From: Salinihabitans flavidus
GTDB lineage: Bacteria > Pseudomonadota > Alphaproteobacteria > Rhodobacterales > Rhodobacteraceae
Length of the DNA stretch: 64,000 nucleotides
Reading direction: 5' to 3'
Assembly (NCBI RefSeq): GCF_900110425.1
Contig: NZ_FODS01000004.1
Span: forward strand, 62,001-126,000
The position numbers and the translations under genes are program-made. Within the stretch, counting starts at the first letter, position 1. Every line of letters starts with the position of its first letter. The notes below the pieces were generated by a model, which saw nothing but the letters and a program-made list of their open reading frames with translations, searched no databases and was not told where the DNA came from. Shown here piece after piece: positions 19,681 through 28,376 of the stretch.

Positions 19681-20801
19681 CGCGCCCACTCCATCGGCGC
19701 CACCGGCTCGCAACGCGTGGTCATGTCCTGCGCGCCGCCCGCATCGCCCGCAGTCTGGATCGCCAGCGTCACCTCGTTGAGATGCAGCGCGAAATCCGCC
19801 GACAGGCGTGCGGGCCGGCCCTGATCGAGCGCATCGAGCATCTCCACCGGACCAAGCGCGAAGTTCATCGCCGCCGCCCCGCGCCGGCTAACCCTGGGAT
19901 GGGTCGGGCCGGAAAGACGGATGCGCCGCCCGATGGGATGTTCCAGCAACCGGCGCCGGATCCGCAGCCGGCGGTGAAACCGCACCGGCGCGGTGTTATC
20001 CCACGCACGCCTGACCTCAAGCACGCCGCCATCCCCGATCACCCGGATGCGGTGATCGTGCGGCGCCACGATGGAACAGGTCAGCCGCGCCACCGGTCCG
20101 CTTTCGAAAAACAGAACCGCGACCGAGACATCCGGCGTGCCGGCGCCACCGGGCATCTTGTCCGGCAGCACCTCGGCAGAGGCGGCCACGACCCGCCGCA
20201 CCGGCCCGAAAAATCCGATCAGCCAACTCAGGTAGTAGCCCGCGTGTTCCATCGTGCAGCCCACGCGAAACTCGTCCGCCGCGGGCCAGGGCGCACCCGA
20301 TTCGCTCCGCCATCCGGCAAAGGGGGCCTGCGGGACGAACCCGTCGTCCAGTTCCGCATAGATCAGCCTTGGCACCCCGACAACTTCGTCGCGCAGCGCC
20401 CGGCCCAATGTCTGCGCCGCCTCCCCCAGAAGGCTGCAAGGCGCGGAGGCCAGCATCAGCCCCGCGTCCGCGGCCCGCGCGTGAAGTTCCCGCGCCTCTT
20501 TCATGGTCATCGCAAGCGGCTTTTCCGAATAGACATGGTGCCCCGCCTTCAGGCAGGCGCGCGTGACTTCGGGATGGGAATGCGGATTGGTCAGGTTCAG
20601 GATCAGCGCCCCCTTCGGCAAGGCATCCAGAAACGCATTGAGCGACGGCTCGCCCGGCACATCCCAATACTTGCAAAACGCCGCCAGCCGATCCGGATCG
20701 CGGTCGTGCGCCAGACCGATCTCGACATCGGGATAGAGCGCCAGAGACCGCATGTAGAGATCGGCGACAAAGCCGCAGCCAATGATCGAGACCGCCCGCA
20801 T
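19677..20801 (-). CDS. Gfo/Idh/MocA family oxidoreductase
   Basis: A 374-residue NAD(P)-dependent oxidoreductase. The N-terminal Rossmann motif SIIGCGFVADLY and the EKP motif in HVYSEKPLAMTMKEA (catalytic lysine) place it in the Gfo/Idh/MocA family, whose members oxidise or reduce sugars, inositols or UDP-sugars. As first gene of the coupled set oxidoreductase-epimerase-GT4-GT2 it is likely to supply a modified nucleotide sugar. The 253-bp region upstream is shared with the divergent WecB-type gene and should hold both promoters; I see no clear boxes there. Confidence 0.85.
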   Translation of the reverse strand: MRAVSIIGCGFVADLYMRSLALYPDVEIGLAHDRDPDRLAAFCKYWDVPGEPSLNAFLDALPKGALILNLTNPHSHPEVTRACLKAGHHVYSEKPLAMTMKEARELHARAADAGLMLASAPCSLLGEAAQTLGRALRDEVVGVPRLIYAELDDGFVPQAPFAGWRSESGAPWPAADEFRVGCTMEHAGYYLSWLIGFFGPVRRVVAASAEVLPDKMPGGAGTPDVSVAVLFFESGPVARLTCSIVAPHDHRIRVIGDGGVLEVRRAWDNTAPVRFHRRLRIRRRLLEHPIGRRIRLSGPTHPRVSRRGAAAMNFALGPVEMLDALDQGRPARLSADFALHLNEVTLAIQTAGDAGGAQDMTTRCEPVAPMEWAR

Positions 20802-21054
20802 CTCACCTCACCTTCGTGCCGAACCCGTTTGCCTGCGCCTCCGACCCGAAGTCAAGCAGATCGCCAAGCCCCCGGCCGGCGGTTTCGGGGCCGACTATAC
20901 CGCACCCGCCCCGCGATTCCAGTTGTTTGCCCCGGCCCGCCGCCGCTGTTGCCATTTCAACCCGATCCCGGTGGCGGCGCACTGCGGGGCTGGCAAGCGC
21001 CGGAAGCCGCGATATGGTATCCGCAGAACACCACCCTGACCGGAGACCCCATCC

Positions 21055-21804
21055 GTGCAATTCACCATCGGCACTGCCGACGTCACGGTCAACATTCCCG
21101 ACAAGGCCGCGCTCGTGCGCGCGGTGGTCGAGCGTTTGCGCGACAACCGGGGCTTCGCGCTGGCCACGCTCAATCTCGACCACCTGACGAAACTGAACAG
21201 TCCCGAGTTCGCGCGCGCCTATGCCGCGCAGGATTTTGTGGTGGCCGACGGCAACCCGATTGTCTGGCTCTCGCGTCTGGCCGGGCGGCCGGTCTCTCTG
21301 CTGCCCGGTTCCGATCTGGTGGTGCCGCTGGCGCAGATCGCGGCGCGCGAGGGCGTGTCCGTCGCCCTTCTGGGAAGCACGCCAGAGGCGCTCGACCACG
21401 CCGCCGCGGCGCTGCGCGCGATGGTCCCGGACCTCAGGGTCGCGCTGCAACAGGCTCCGCCCTTTGGCTTCGACCCCGAGGGCGAGGAGGCGCTGGAGGC
21501 CTTGGGAAGTGTCGCCGTCTCTGGCGCGGGCCTTTGCTTTATCGCCCTTGGCGCACCGAAACAGGAACTCCTTGCCGCGCGCGGACGCCGCGAGGTGCCG
21601 CATGTCGGCTTTGCCTCGATCGGGGCGGGGCTCGACTTTCTGGCCGGAACGCAAAAACGCGCGCCGCGCTGGGTGCGGCGGCTGGCGATGGAATGGCTCT
21701 GGCGGATGCTGGGCGATCCCTCGCGTCTCGTGGCCCGCTACGCACGCTGTGCCGCGATCCTGCCGGGCCTGACCCTGCGCGCGCTGCGTCTGCGGTCGCA
21801 GTGA
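21055..21804 (+). CDS. WecB/TagA/CpsF family glycosyltransferase
   Basis: A 249-residue GT26 family protein. DFVVADGNPIVWLSRLAG and FIALGAPKQE are the two signature segments; the latter, with the catalytic-site GxPKQE, is diagnostic. Members transfer ManNAc, ManNAcA or glucose from UDP-sugars to a polyprenyl-linked acceptor early in repeat-unit assembly. The start is GTG at 21055 with GGAG nine bases upstream. It is transcribed away from the oxidoreductase operon and followed 19 bp later by the acetyltransferase-like gene. Confidence 0.9.
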   Translation: MQFTIGTADVTVNIPDKAALVRAVVERLRDNRGFALATLNLDHLTKLNSPEFARAYAAQDFVVADGNPIVWLSRLAGRPVSLLPGSDLVVPLAQIAAREGVSVALLGSTPEALDHAAAALRAMVPDLRVALQQAPPFGFDPEGEEALEALGSVAVSGAGLCFIALGAPKQELLAARGRREVPHVGFASIGAGLDFLAGTQKRAPRWVRRLAMEWLWRMLGDPSRLVARYARCAAILPGLTLRALRLRSQ

Positions 21805-21823
21805 AACGGAACAGGAGAGCGGA

Positions 21824-22378
21824 TTGGAACAGGATATGAACGTATCGGCAACCGATCCCGACTGGACGCGCGAGGCGATCCGCCGCTTCTGGGATCCGGG
21901 GCCGAAACTTCTGCGTACGATCCGCCGCTATCAGGCCGCCCGCGCCCGCGGCGGTTTATTCGGCTGGCTCGCCTCGAAATACTGGGCCTTGGTGCATCGC
22001 GTCTGGTCGGTGATCACGCAATCGGAGATTCATCTGCAAATGCAGATCGGGGGCGGTCTCCTGTTACCCCATCCGACGGGCATCATCCTGCACCCCGACG
22101 CCCGGATCGGCCCCAACTGCCTGATTTTTCAACAGGTCACGCTTGCCAATGCGGTGAACGTCGGCGGGCATGTGGACATCGGTGCGGGCGCCAAGCTCAT
22201 GGGCCCGCTGCGCGTGGGCGACAATGTGGTAATCGGGGCGAACGCGGTGGTCACCGGCGACGTGCCCTCCGGCGTCACCGTGGCGGGCGTGCCCGCGCGG
22301 GTGATCTCTCAGGGGGCATCAAAGGGCGCGTCATCGAAAAAGGATGGCTTGCCGCCCCGCCCCAGCACCCAGTCATAG
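21824..22378 (+). CDS. Serine-acetyltransferase-like hexapeptide protein
   Basis: A 184-residue left-handed beta-helix acyltransferase. GGGLLLPHPTGIILHPDARIG and the hexapeptide repeats through VVIGANAVVTGDVPSG resemble serine O-acetyltransferase, but the N-terminal helical domain is short, as in polysaccharide-locus homologues, so a sugar or surface-polymer O-acetylase is plausible. The TTG at 21824 has AGGAG six bases upstream; an ATG at 21836 is an alternative. Its last 23 codons overlap the end of the convergent GT4 gene and encode a low-complexity tail. Confidence 0.8.
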   Translation: MEQDMNVSATDPDWTREAIRRFWDPGPKLLRTIRRYQAARARGGLFGWLASKYWALVHRVWSVITQSEIHLQMQIGGGLLLPHPTGIILHPDARIGPNCLIFQQVTLANAVNVGGHVDIGAGAKLMGPLRVGDNVVIGANAVVTGDVPSGVTVAGVPARVISQGASKGASSKKDGLPPRPSTQS

Positions 22379-23613
22379 ACCCGCGCCACCTGCGCGGCCT
22401 TGCGCGGCCATGTGAAATGCGCCGCCACCCGTTCGCGTGCCCGCGCCCCCGCCTCGGCGGCCTTTCCGGGATGCTCCGACAGATCCTCCAGCGCCGCGCG
22501 AAACCGCGGTACGATCTCTGCCCGTGTGCCGATCGGCACCTTGAAGCCCACGTCCGGCGTCACAAGCTCCCCCGGCCCGGCGTAATCCACGATCAACGCA
22601 GGCATCCCAAGCGCCATCGCCTCTAGCACCACGCCGCCGCCGAATTCGCGGATCGACGGAAAGCTGAGCACATGCGCGCGCGACAGCACATCCTGCACAT
22701 CCTCATGCGCCAGCCAGCCATGAAACGTCACCGCCTGAGCGATCCCGAGCGTCTCGGCCTGTGCCCTCAGCACCGGCAGCATCGGCCCGTCGCCCACCAT
22801 GTCCAGCGTCATCCGACCCGCCTGCAGAAGCGGCGCCGCCGCCTCCAATAACATATCGCCCCCCTTGTAGGGCACCATGCGCCCCACGAAACAGGCCCGC
22901 AGCGCCCCCGGCGCAGGGGTCGCCTGACGGCTGAACCGCGCCGGATCAATGCCGTTCTCCGGCAGATAGACGCATTTCCCGCGCTGCGCCGTGGGGATTT
23001 CACTTTCGGTATGGTGTGACCCCACAAGGATCGCCGCCGCGTGACGCAATGTCGCCCGCCGCCCCGGCAGGGCCTTATAGGCGCCGCGCAGATAGGACAG
23101 CCATTCCCGCTCGCGCCGCCGCTCGGCGTCAAACCCTTTGGGCCAGGGCACGCCGCCGTTGAGCGGGCCAAGCACGAAGGGCACGCCCGCCCGCGCGCAG
23201 CGTGCCGCCAGAAGGCTCGGCACGGTTGGCGAAAGCGGCGTGACCCGATGCACCACGTCGAAGACCCCCGCCGCGATCCGCTTTCCGAACTGGTGCCACA
23301 CCAGCCGCTCGAAATACGGGTAGGACAGCGCGCTCACCGCCTGAAGCATGGTCCAGCCCTTGCCCTCGCCCATTCGCAGCGCGCTGCCCAGTCGCCACAG
23401 CGGCCGCGCGAAGGCTTCGGAATCGATTGCCGTGAACTCCCGCCCCTCCTGCCAGCCTGCGCGCAGGAGGGCCTCGCGGTTGCGGATCTGCGTGACCACA
23501 TGCACATCCGCCACCGCGCCAAGCGCTTGCGACAGCGACCAGCCGATCAACGGCACGCTCACCCATTCGGGATTGGCCGCTTCGGCGATGATCAGAACGC
23601 GGGGCTTTGCCAT
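22309..23613 (-). CDS. Glycosyltransferase family 4 (GT-B)
   Basis: A 434-residue GT-B enzyme. ACFVGRMVPYKGGDMLLEA, MVGDGPMLPVLR, FHGWLAHEDVQD and FPSIREFGGGVVLEAMALGMP are typical GT4 motifs with the E-x7-E-like donor site, and the N-terminus has RVLIIAEAANPEW. The ATG at 23613 was chosen over a TTG at 23625. It lies directly downstream of the Wzy-like polymerase gene, and its 3' end overlaps the acetyltransferase-like gene by 70 bp tail to tail. It is probably an assembly enzyme of the same glycan. Confidence 0.85.
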   Translation of the reverse strand: MAKPRVLIIAEAANPEWVSVPLIGWSLSQALGAVADVHVVTQIRNREALLRAGWQEGREFTAIDSEAFARPLWRLGSALRMGEGKGWTMLQAVSALSYPYFERLVWHQFGKRIAAGVFDVVHRVTPLSPTVPSLLAARCARAGVPFVLGPLNGGVPWPKGFDAERRREREWLSYLRGAYKALPGRRATLRHAAAILVGSHHTESEIPTAQRGKCVYLPENGIDPARFSRQATPAPGALRACFVGRMVPYKGGDMLLEAAAPLLQAGRMTLDMVGDGPMLPVLRAQAETLGIAQAVTFHGWLAHEDVQDVLSRAHVLSFPSIREFGGGVVLEAMALGMPALIVDYAGPGELVTPDVGFKVPIGTRAEIVPRFRAALEDLSEHPGKAAEAGARARERVAAHFTWPRKAAQVARVYDWVLGRGGKPSFFDDAPFDAP

Positions 23614-23621
23614 GCCGAGAC

Positions 23622-25157
23622 TCAAAGCACGCTTCGGCGGCGTTTGGGCGCGGACTGCGCCGGCAACGCCTTCGGAACGTCCGGTTCGGCCCTGCCAATC
23701 GCGCCGTCACGTGCCTCGTGCGCCGCGCTGCGATGTTCGGCCAGCAGTTCCGCGTGCCCCAGAAGCGCCCCGGAAATCAGCCAGGTGATGGGGGTCAACG
23801 TGGCATTGGGCAGAAGCTCCATCATGTTCACCCCCAGAAGAAGCGCAAGCGGCCCGATATAGGGCGAGGGGCGCAGCCTGTCGGCATCCGGTCCGCGCCG
23901 GCGCAGGACGACGGGAATCTGAAGACGCGGACGACGCCGCACCGGCGGCACCCGACCACGGTCAAGCCGCCCGACTTCCCGAAACAACAGGAAGATCGGC
24001 AGCGCCAGCAACCCGAACTCCGCCACATAGCCCGTCCATCCGTAGACCCCGAAGGTGATCACCCAGCGCCCGTCCGCGACGGTCTCGATCGTGCCGTCCA
24101 CCGGGTTGCGCATATGATTGCGGCCCCAGCTTCCCCAGCCGAACAACGGTTTCTGCCGCGCGCGTTCCAGAAGCATGTCCTCATTGTCGAACCGGAACCG
24201 AAGGGAGTTCGCGCGCTCGGCGCTGACCTTCTCGGCCTGCGACAGGATCGCTTGGGTCGGCACGAGGTCCGCACCCTTGAGCACCGGATAGGTCAGCGCG
24301 ATCACCGCGAGCACCACCGCGAGCCGTATCATCATCCGCCGCGTCAGGAACATGACCGCCGCGCCGAAGAAGACCGCGTAGATCAGGGGACCAAGCGTCT
24401 TGCACAGCACAAGAACGATGGCGAGCCAGAGCGCCACCAGAAGATACTTCAACCTCGACATTCCGTCCGCTGTCTGGCCAAGGGCAAGCGCCGCGGCAAA
24501 GCTGCACATGACGAAGAACGCAACCCAGATCCCGTGATACAGAAAAACGATGGGGCGATATCCGTCACCCCGGATGGATTGCTCGAACATGTGCTGGAAA
24601 AACCCGTAGATCCAGATATTGAGCTGCGGGCTGATCCGCACCTCAAGAAGGATGGGCAGCGAATAGGCAAGCCCGCCGATCACCAGCGCCAGAAGAAGAT
24701 CGCGCTGCGCCGCTTCATCGCGCAAGAACCGGCATGCGAGCAGGAAAGGGATCAGGAAGATCCCCTGCGTGATCGTCAGCGCCAGCGCATCCCGCACGCC
24801 CAGCCCCCGTATCGTCTCCAGGCCATAGTTCAGCGACTCTCCATTGACGGCCACCGTCGCGATCGGGGAAAGCACGAAAAGCAGGGCGAGCCCGCGACCC
24901 GTCAATGACCGCGGCATCAGGCTCAGCCGTTTTCCCAGAAACAGGAAGGCAACCAGCAGAATCGAAAGATTTGGCAGAGTTTCCTTGTTCAGCGGCGGCA
25001 TGAGGGGAAAATCGAACCCCGCCGGGCGCGGAGGCAACAGAAGAAAGGCGATCAACGTCGCCCAGATCAAGGCCCGCCCCATCGGCAAGGACCGAAACAG
25101 CGCATAGGCCACGAACGGCCAGATCGCTATCACGAATTGGGCAAACAGGTTGGGCAT
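23622..25157 (-). CDS. O-antigen polymerase/ligase-like membrane protein (Wzy/WaaL fold)
   Basis: A 511-residue polytopic membrane protein with about ten or more hydrophobic segments. A periplasmic-type region contains LLERARQKPLFGWGSWGRN, matching the Wzy_C/O-antigen ligase loop in which an arginine-rich helix precedes G-x-G. It is likely to polymerise repeat units or ligate glycan to a carrier. The ATG at 25157 begins directly at the first membrane helix; the open frame runs back to 25478 but that part is arginine-rich and resembles non-coding sequence. It is the first gene of a two-gene unit with the GT4 gene. Confidence 0.78.
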   Translation of the reverse strand: MPNLFAQFVIAIWPFVAYALFRSLPMGRALIWATLIAFLLLPPRPAGFDFPLMPPLNKETLPNLSILLVAFLFLGKRLSLMPRSLTGRGLALLFVLSPIATVAVNGESLNYGLETIRGLGVRDALALTITQGIFLIPFLLACRFLRDEAAQRDLLLALVIGGLAYSLPILLEVRISPQLNIWIYGFFQHMFEQSIRGDGYRPIVFLYHGIWVAFFVMCSFAAALALGQTADGMSRLKYLLVALWLAIVLVLCKTLGPLIYAVFFGAAVMFLTRRMMIRLAVVLAVIALTYPVLKGADLVPTQAILSQAEKVSAERANSLRFRFDNEDMLLERARQKPLFGWGSWGRNHMRNPVDGTIETVADGRWVITFGVYGWTGYVAEFGLLALPIFLLFREVGRLDRGRVPPVRRRPRLQIPVVLRRRGPDADRLRPSPYIGPLALLLGVNMMELLPNATLTPITWLISGALLGHAELLAEHRSAAHEARDGAIGRAEPDVPKALPAQSAPKRRRSVL

Positions 25158-25618
25158 TGCGGCTCTGCGTCTCAAGGTTCTGGTCGGGCCCCTCGCGGGC
25201 CGCTTTGCGGTGACTATAGCGAAGCGCGCCGGTGCTGTCGCGCCGAACCGGCCCTGAAACCTGTTTCCCGCCCCTCTTTGTGCCATTGAGGTCATAGATG
25301 CGGGCCCTCCCGCCGGAAGGGTCGGATATTCGTGCCATTTCGCGCGGATCCGCGAGCGCCTGCCTGATGCGCGGCGGCGCGGCGGATTGTCCACATGTGG
25401 GGCACGGACAGGCCGCACGTAGGCCCCAAAGTTCTTGTGGCCCGCTGGCGGTAATCCACAACTTATTGCGTTATCCACAAAAATATCGCTTTACACATCC
25501 CCCCCGGCACAGCACCATATCTAGTAAGGGGATGCTTGTGACAACGCACCCCTAGAGCAGATATCAAGCGCTTGGGGCGCTGCCCTCCCCCTGGCGCAAC
25601 AGGGAAAGAGGTGGCGAA
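25158..25618. other. 461-bp intergenic region between divergent genes
   Basis: This gap separates the minus-strand polymerase gene from plus-strand ybjN and should hold both promoters. Its right part is AT-richer than the surroundings and contains three DnaA-box-like 9-mers (25387-25395, 25452-25460, 25471-25479). A CACCATATCTAGTAA stretch (25512-25526) partly resembles an NrdR box. No convincing small gene was found. Confidence 0.6.
25387..25479 (+). promoter_or_regulatory. Cluster of three DnaA-box-like sites
   Basis: TTGTCCACA (25387), TAATCCACA (25452) and TTATCCACA (25471) lie in the same orientation within 93 bp. The third matches the consensus TTWTNCACA perfectly; the others differ at one position. 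AAAAATATCGCTTTACA follows the last box. Confidence 0.5.
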
Positions 25619-26119
25619 ATGGCATTGTCCGAACACATCCTCGAAGAAGACCTACACCCCATCGACATCGTCGAATATCTCGCCGAACATCACGACTGGA
25701 GTTTTGACCGCATCGCCGACGACCAGATCGCAATGGCGGTCGAAGGGCAGTGGCGCACCTACTCCATCACCCTCGCATGGTCGGGGTTCGACGAAACCCT
25801 GCGGCTGATCTGCTCCTTCGAGATGGAGCCGCCCGCCGAGGAACTGCCCAAGCTCTATGAGACGCTCAACGCGATGAACGATCAGTGTTGGGCTGGCGCC
25901 TTCACCTACTGGGACGCGCAGAAACTCATGATCTACCGCTACGGGCTTGTGCTCGCGGGCGGACAGATCGCGGGCCCCGAACAGATCGACACGCTGATCA
26001 ACACCGCCGTGACAAGCGCGGAACGCTTCTATCCCGCGATTCAGCTTGCCATCTGGGGCGACCGGACGGTCGAGCAGGCCATGCAGGTCGCCATCGCAGA
26101 GGCTTACGGCCGCGCCTAA
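25619..26119 (+). CDS. YbjN domain-containing protein
   Basis: A 166-residue acidic soluble protein of the YbjN fold, related to type III secretion chaperone-like domains. Recognisable features are the N-terminal HPIDIVEYLAEHHDWSFDRI, the central ETLNAMNDQCWAGAF and the alphaproteobacterial C-terminal VEQAMQVAIAEAYGRA. The role of alphaproteobacterial YbjN proteins is poorly defined; stress-related or regulatory roles have been suggested for the E. coli protein. The ATG at 25619 follows GAGGTGG. It precedes proC by 62 bp and is probably co-transcribed with it. The DnaA-box cluster lies upstream. Confidence 0.83.
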   Translation: MALSEHILEEDLHPIDIVEYLAEHHDWSFDRIADDQIAMAVEGQWRTYSITLAWSGFDETLRLICSFEMEPPAEELPKLYETLNAMNDQCWAGAFTYWDAQKLMIYRYGLVLAGGQIAGPEQIDTLINTAVTSAERFYPAIQLAIWGDRTVEQAMQVAIAEAYGRA

Positions 26120-26181
26120 CTTGCACAGGCTTCCAGCCGCGCGTAACACTGGCCCCCGACGACACAGACAGGGGGTTTGCA

Positions 26182-26997
26182 ATGAATCTGGATTTCGTGG
26201 CCGAACGCGGTCTTGTGCTTCTGGGCTGCGGCAAGATGGGGTCCGCCCTGCTTCAGGGCTGGTTGCGCGACGGTCTGCCCTCCTCTTCGGTCTGGGTGCA
26301 GGATCCCAACCCCGGCGACTGGCTGCGTGAAACCGGCGTGCATGTGAACGCGGATCTCCCGCAGGCCCCGGCGGTGGTGCTCATCGCCGTGAAACCGCAG
26401 GTCATGGCCGAGGCGTTGCCCGTTCTCAAAGCCATGGGCAACGGCGAAACGCTGTTCCTGTCGGTGGCGGCCGGCATCGGCATCGACAGCTACGAGGCGA
26501 TGCTGGGCGACCAGACGCCCGTCATCCGCGCCATGCCCAACACCCCCGCCGCCATCGGGCGCGGCATCACCGCGATCATCGGCAACGCGCAGGCGGGCGC
26601 GGCGCGGCTCGATCTGGCCGAAACCCTTCTGGCCGCCGTGGGCGAGGTGGTGCGCCTTGAGGGCGAGTCGCAGATGGATGCCGTCACCGGCGTCTCCGGC
26701 TCCGGTCCAGCCTATGTCTTTCACATGATCGAATGTCTCGCCGCCGCGGGTGAGGCGCAGGGCCTTGCCCCCGATCTGGCGATGCAACTGGCCAAGGCAA
26801 CCGTGGCGGGCGCCGGCGCGCTGGCGATGGAGGCGCCCGAAGATCCCGCGCAGCTTCGCCGCAACGTCACAAGCCCCAACGGCACCACGCAGGCCGGGCT
26901 CGACGTGCTCATGGATACCGAAACCGGGCTGCCGCCGCTGCTGAAACACACCGTGGCCGCCGCCGCCAACCGTTCGCGGGAGCTGTCCAATGGCTGA
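26182..26997 (+). CDS. proC: Pyrroline-5-carboxylate reductase
   Basis: ProC performs the last step of proline synthesis, NAD(P)H reduction of pyrroline-5-carboxylate. The 271-residue protein has the dinucleotide motif LLGCGKMGSALL near residue 13, RAMPNTPAAIGRGI in the middle and the C-terminal family signature spanning VTSPNGTTQAGLDVL. The ATG at 26182 follows AGGGGG; the longer frame upstream overlaps ybjN and is spurious. It overlaps the csaA start by 8 bp, so the two are translationally coupled. Confidence 0.96.
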   Translation: MNLDFVAERGLVLLGCGKMGSALLQGWLRDGLPSSSVWVQDPNPGDWLRETGVHVNADLPQAPAVVLIAVKPQVMAEALPVLKAMGNGETLFLSVAAGIGIDSYEAMLGDQTPVIRAMPNTPAAIGRGITAIIGNAQAGAARLDLAETLLAAVGEVVRLEGESQMDAVTGVSGSGPAYVFHMIECLAAAGEAQGLAPDLAMQLAKATVAGAGALAMEAPEDPAQLRRNVTSPNGTTQAGLDVLMDTETGLPPLLKHTVAAAANRSRELSNG

Positions 26998-27328
26998 GAT
27001 TTCCTTTGACGATTTTCTGAAGGTCGATATCCGCGTGGGCACTGTCACCCATGCCGAACCCTATCCCGAGGCGCGCAAGCCCGCGCTCAAGCTCTGGGTC
27101 GATTTCGGCGCCGAGATCGGAGAGCGCAAGACCTCCGCCCAGATCACCGCGCATTACGACCCCGGCGTGCTGATCGGCAAGCAGGTGCTCGCGGTGGTGA
27201 ACTTCCCGCCGCGCCAGATCGGCAAGTTCCGGTCCGAGGTTCTCGTGCTCGGCCTGCCCGACGCGACCGGGGAAATCGTGCTCATTGGCCCCGATGAGCG
27301 GGTGCCGAACGGCGGGCGGATGCACTGA
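26990..27328 (+). CDS. csaA: CsaA-like tRNA-binding protein
   Basis: A 112-residue OB-fold protein of the Trbp111/CsaA family. SFDDFLKVDIRVGTV at the start and the C-terminal SEVLVLGLPDATGEIVLIGPDE with the N-G-G near the end match the tRNA-binding domain that in other bacteria is fused to methionyl-tRNA synthetase. It may bind tRNA or act as a chaperone. It overlaps proC by 8 bp and shares one base with the next gene (TGATG). It stands one gene before metG, whose product lacks this C-terminal domain. Confidence 0.9.
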   Translation: MAEISFDDFLKVDIRVGTVTHAEPYPEARKPALKLWVDFGAEIGERKTSAQITAHYDPGVLIGKQVLAVVNFPPRQIGKFRSEVLVLGLPDATGEIVLIGPDERVPNGGRMH

Positions 27329-28284
27329 TGCCGCCGAAACTGCTGATCACCCGCCCGCTGCCCGACCCGGTGGTGGAGGCCGCGCGCCCCGCCTTCGACG
27401 TGACCCGGCGCGAATCCACCGCGCCGCTGTCCGATGACGAACTGCGCATGGCGCTGCGCGACTACGACGTGGTGCTACCCACCCTGCGCGATGCCTTTTC
27501 CGCCGTGGTCTTTGCCGATGTGCCCGATCCGCGCTGCCGCCTGCTGGCGAACTTCGGCGTGGGATATAACCATATCGACGTGGACGCCGCGCGCGCCGCC
27601 GGGGTGGCCGTCACCAACACCCCCGGCGCCGTCACCGACGCGACCGCCGATCTGGCCATGACGCTGATGCTCATGTCCGCCCGCCGCGCCGCGGAGGGCG
27701 AACGCCTCGTGCGCTCCGGCGCTTGGGAGGGCTGGCACCCCACGCAGATGCTCGGCCTGCACCTGTCGGGCAAGACGGTGGGCATTCTCGGCATGGGCCG
27801 CATCGGGCAAGCCATCGCCCGGCGCTGCCACTACGGCTTCGGCATGACGGTGAAATACTTCAACCGCTCCGAAAAGGCGCTCGAATTTCCGGCCGAACGG
27901 GTCAATGGCCTGTCAGCCCTCGCCGCGCAGTGCGACATTCTGGTGGCCGCGCTGCCGGGCGGGGCGGACACGCGCCACACCGTCGATGCCGGCGTGCTGG
28001 CCTCCATGCCCGCCCATGCCCATCTGATCAACATCTCGCGCGGCGACGTGGTGGATGAGGCTGCCCTGATCGACGCGCTGAGCGAACGCCGCATCGCCGG
28101 TGCCGGGCTCGATGTCTATGAGCATGAGCCGCATGTGCCCGAGGCGCTGCGCGCGCTGGACACTGCCACGCTGCTGCCGCATCTGGGCACCGCCGCGCTT
28201 GAGGTGCGGGTCGCGATGGGGCACATGGCGGTGGACAATTGCCTCGCCCATGCCGAGGGCCGCCCCCTGCCCAACCCGGTCTGA
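27328..28284 (+). CDS. D-isomer-specific 2-hydroxyacid dehydrogenase
   Basis: A 318-residue NAD(P)-dependent dehydrogenase of the glyoxylate/hydroxypyruvate reductase group. The substrate-binding [19 protein letters not shown], the cofactor loop [15 protein letters not shown] and the catalytic region ISRGDVVDE with a C-terminal histidine in LLPHLGTAA are all present. It probably reduces glyoxylate or hydroxypyruvate, or oxidises the corresponding D-hydroxyacid. It begins at ATG 27328, sharing a base with the csaA stop, so it belongs to the ybjN-proC-csaA transcript. Exact substrate is not resolvable. Confidence 0.9.
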   Translation: MPPKLLITRPLPDPVVEAARPAFDVTRRESTAPLSDDELRMALRDYDVVLPTLRDAFSAVVFADVPDPRCRLLANFGVGYNHIDVDAARAAGVAVTNTPGAVTDATADLAMTLMLMSARRAAEGERLVRSGAWEGWHPTQMLGLHLSGKTVGILGMGRIGQAIARRCHYGFGMTVKYFNRSEKALEFPAERVNGLSALAAQCDILVAALPGGADTRHTVDAGVLASMPAHAHLINISRGDVVDEAALIDALSERRIAGAGLDVYEHEPHVPEALRALDTATLLPHLGTAALEVRVAMGHMAVDNCLAHAEGRPLPNPV

Positions 28285-28376
28285 TCCGCGCGCCGGCCCC
28301 GGCGGCGCTGGCCTCTGGCACTGCCCGCCGGATTGCTCTAGAGGGGGGCGACAGACGGATAACGGGAAGACCATAC

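Noticed and set aside
23622-25478. Longer polymerase start at 25478
   Set aside because: The extra 107 residues are arginine/proline-rich with no membrane segment and cover the DnaA-box region; the ATG at 25157 starts at the first helix.
25512-25526. NrdR-box-like CACCATATCTAGTAA before ybjN
   Set aside because: One half matches but the other does not, and no second box at the usual spacing was found; no ribonucleotide reductase gene is near.
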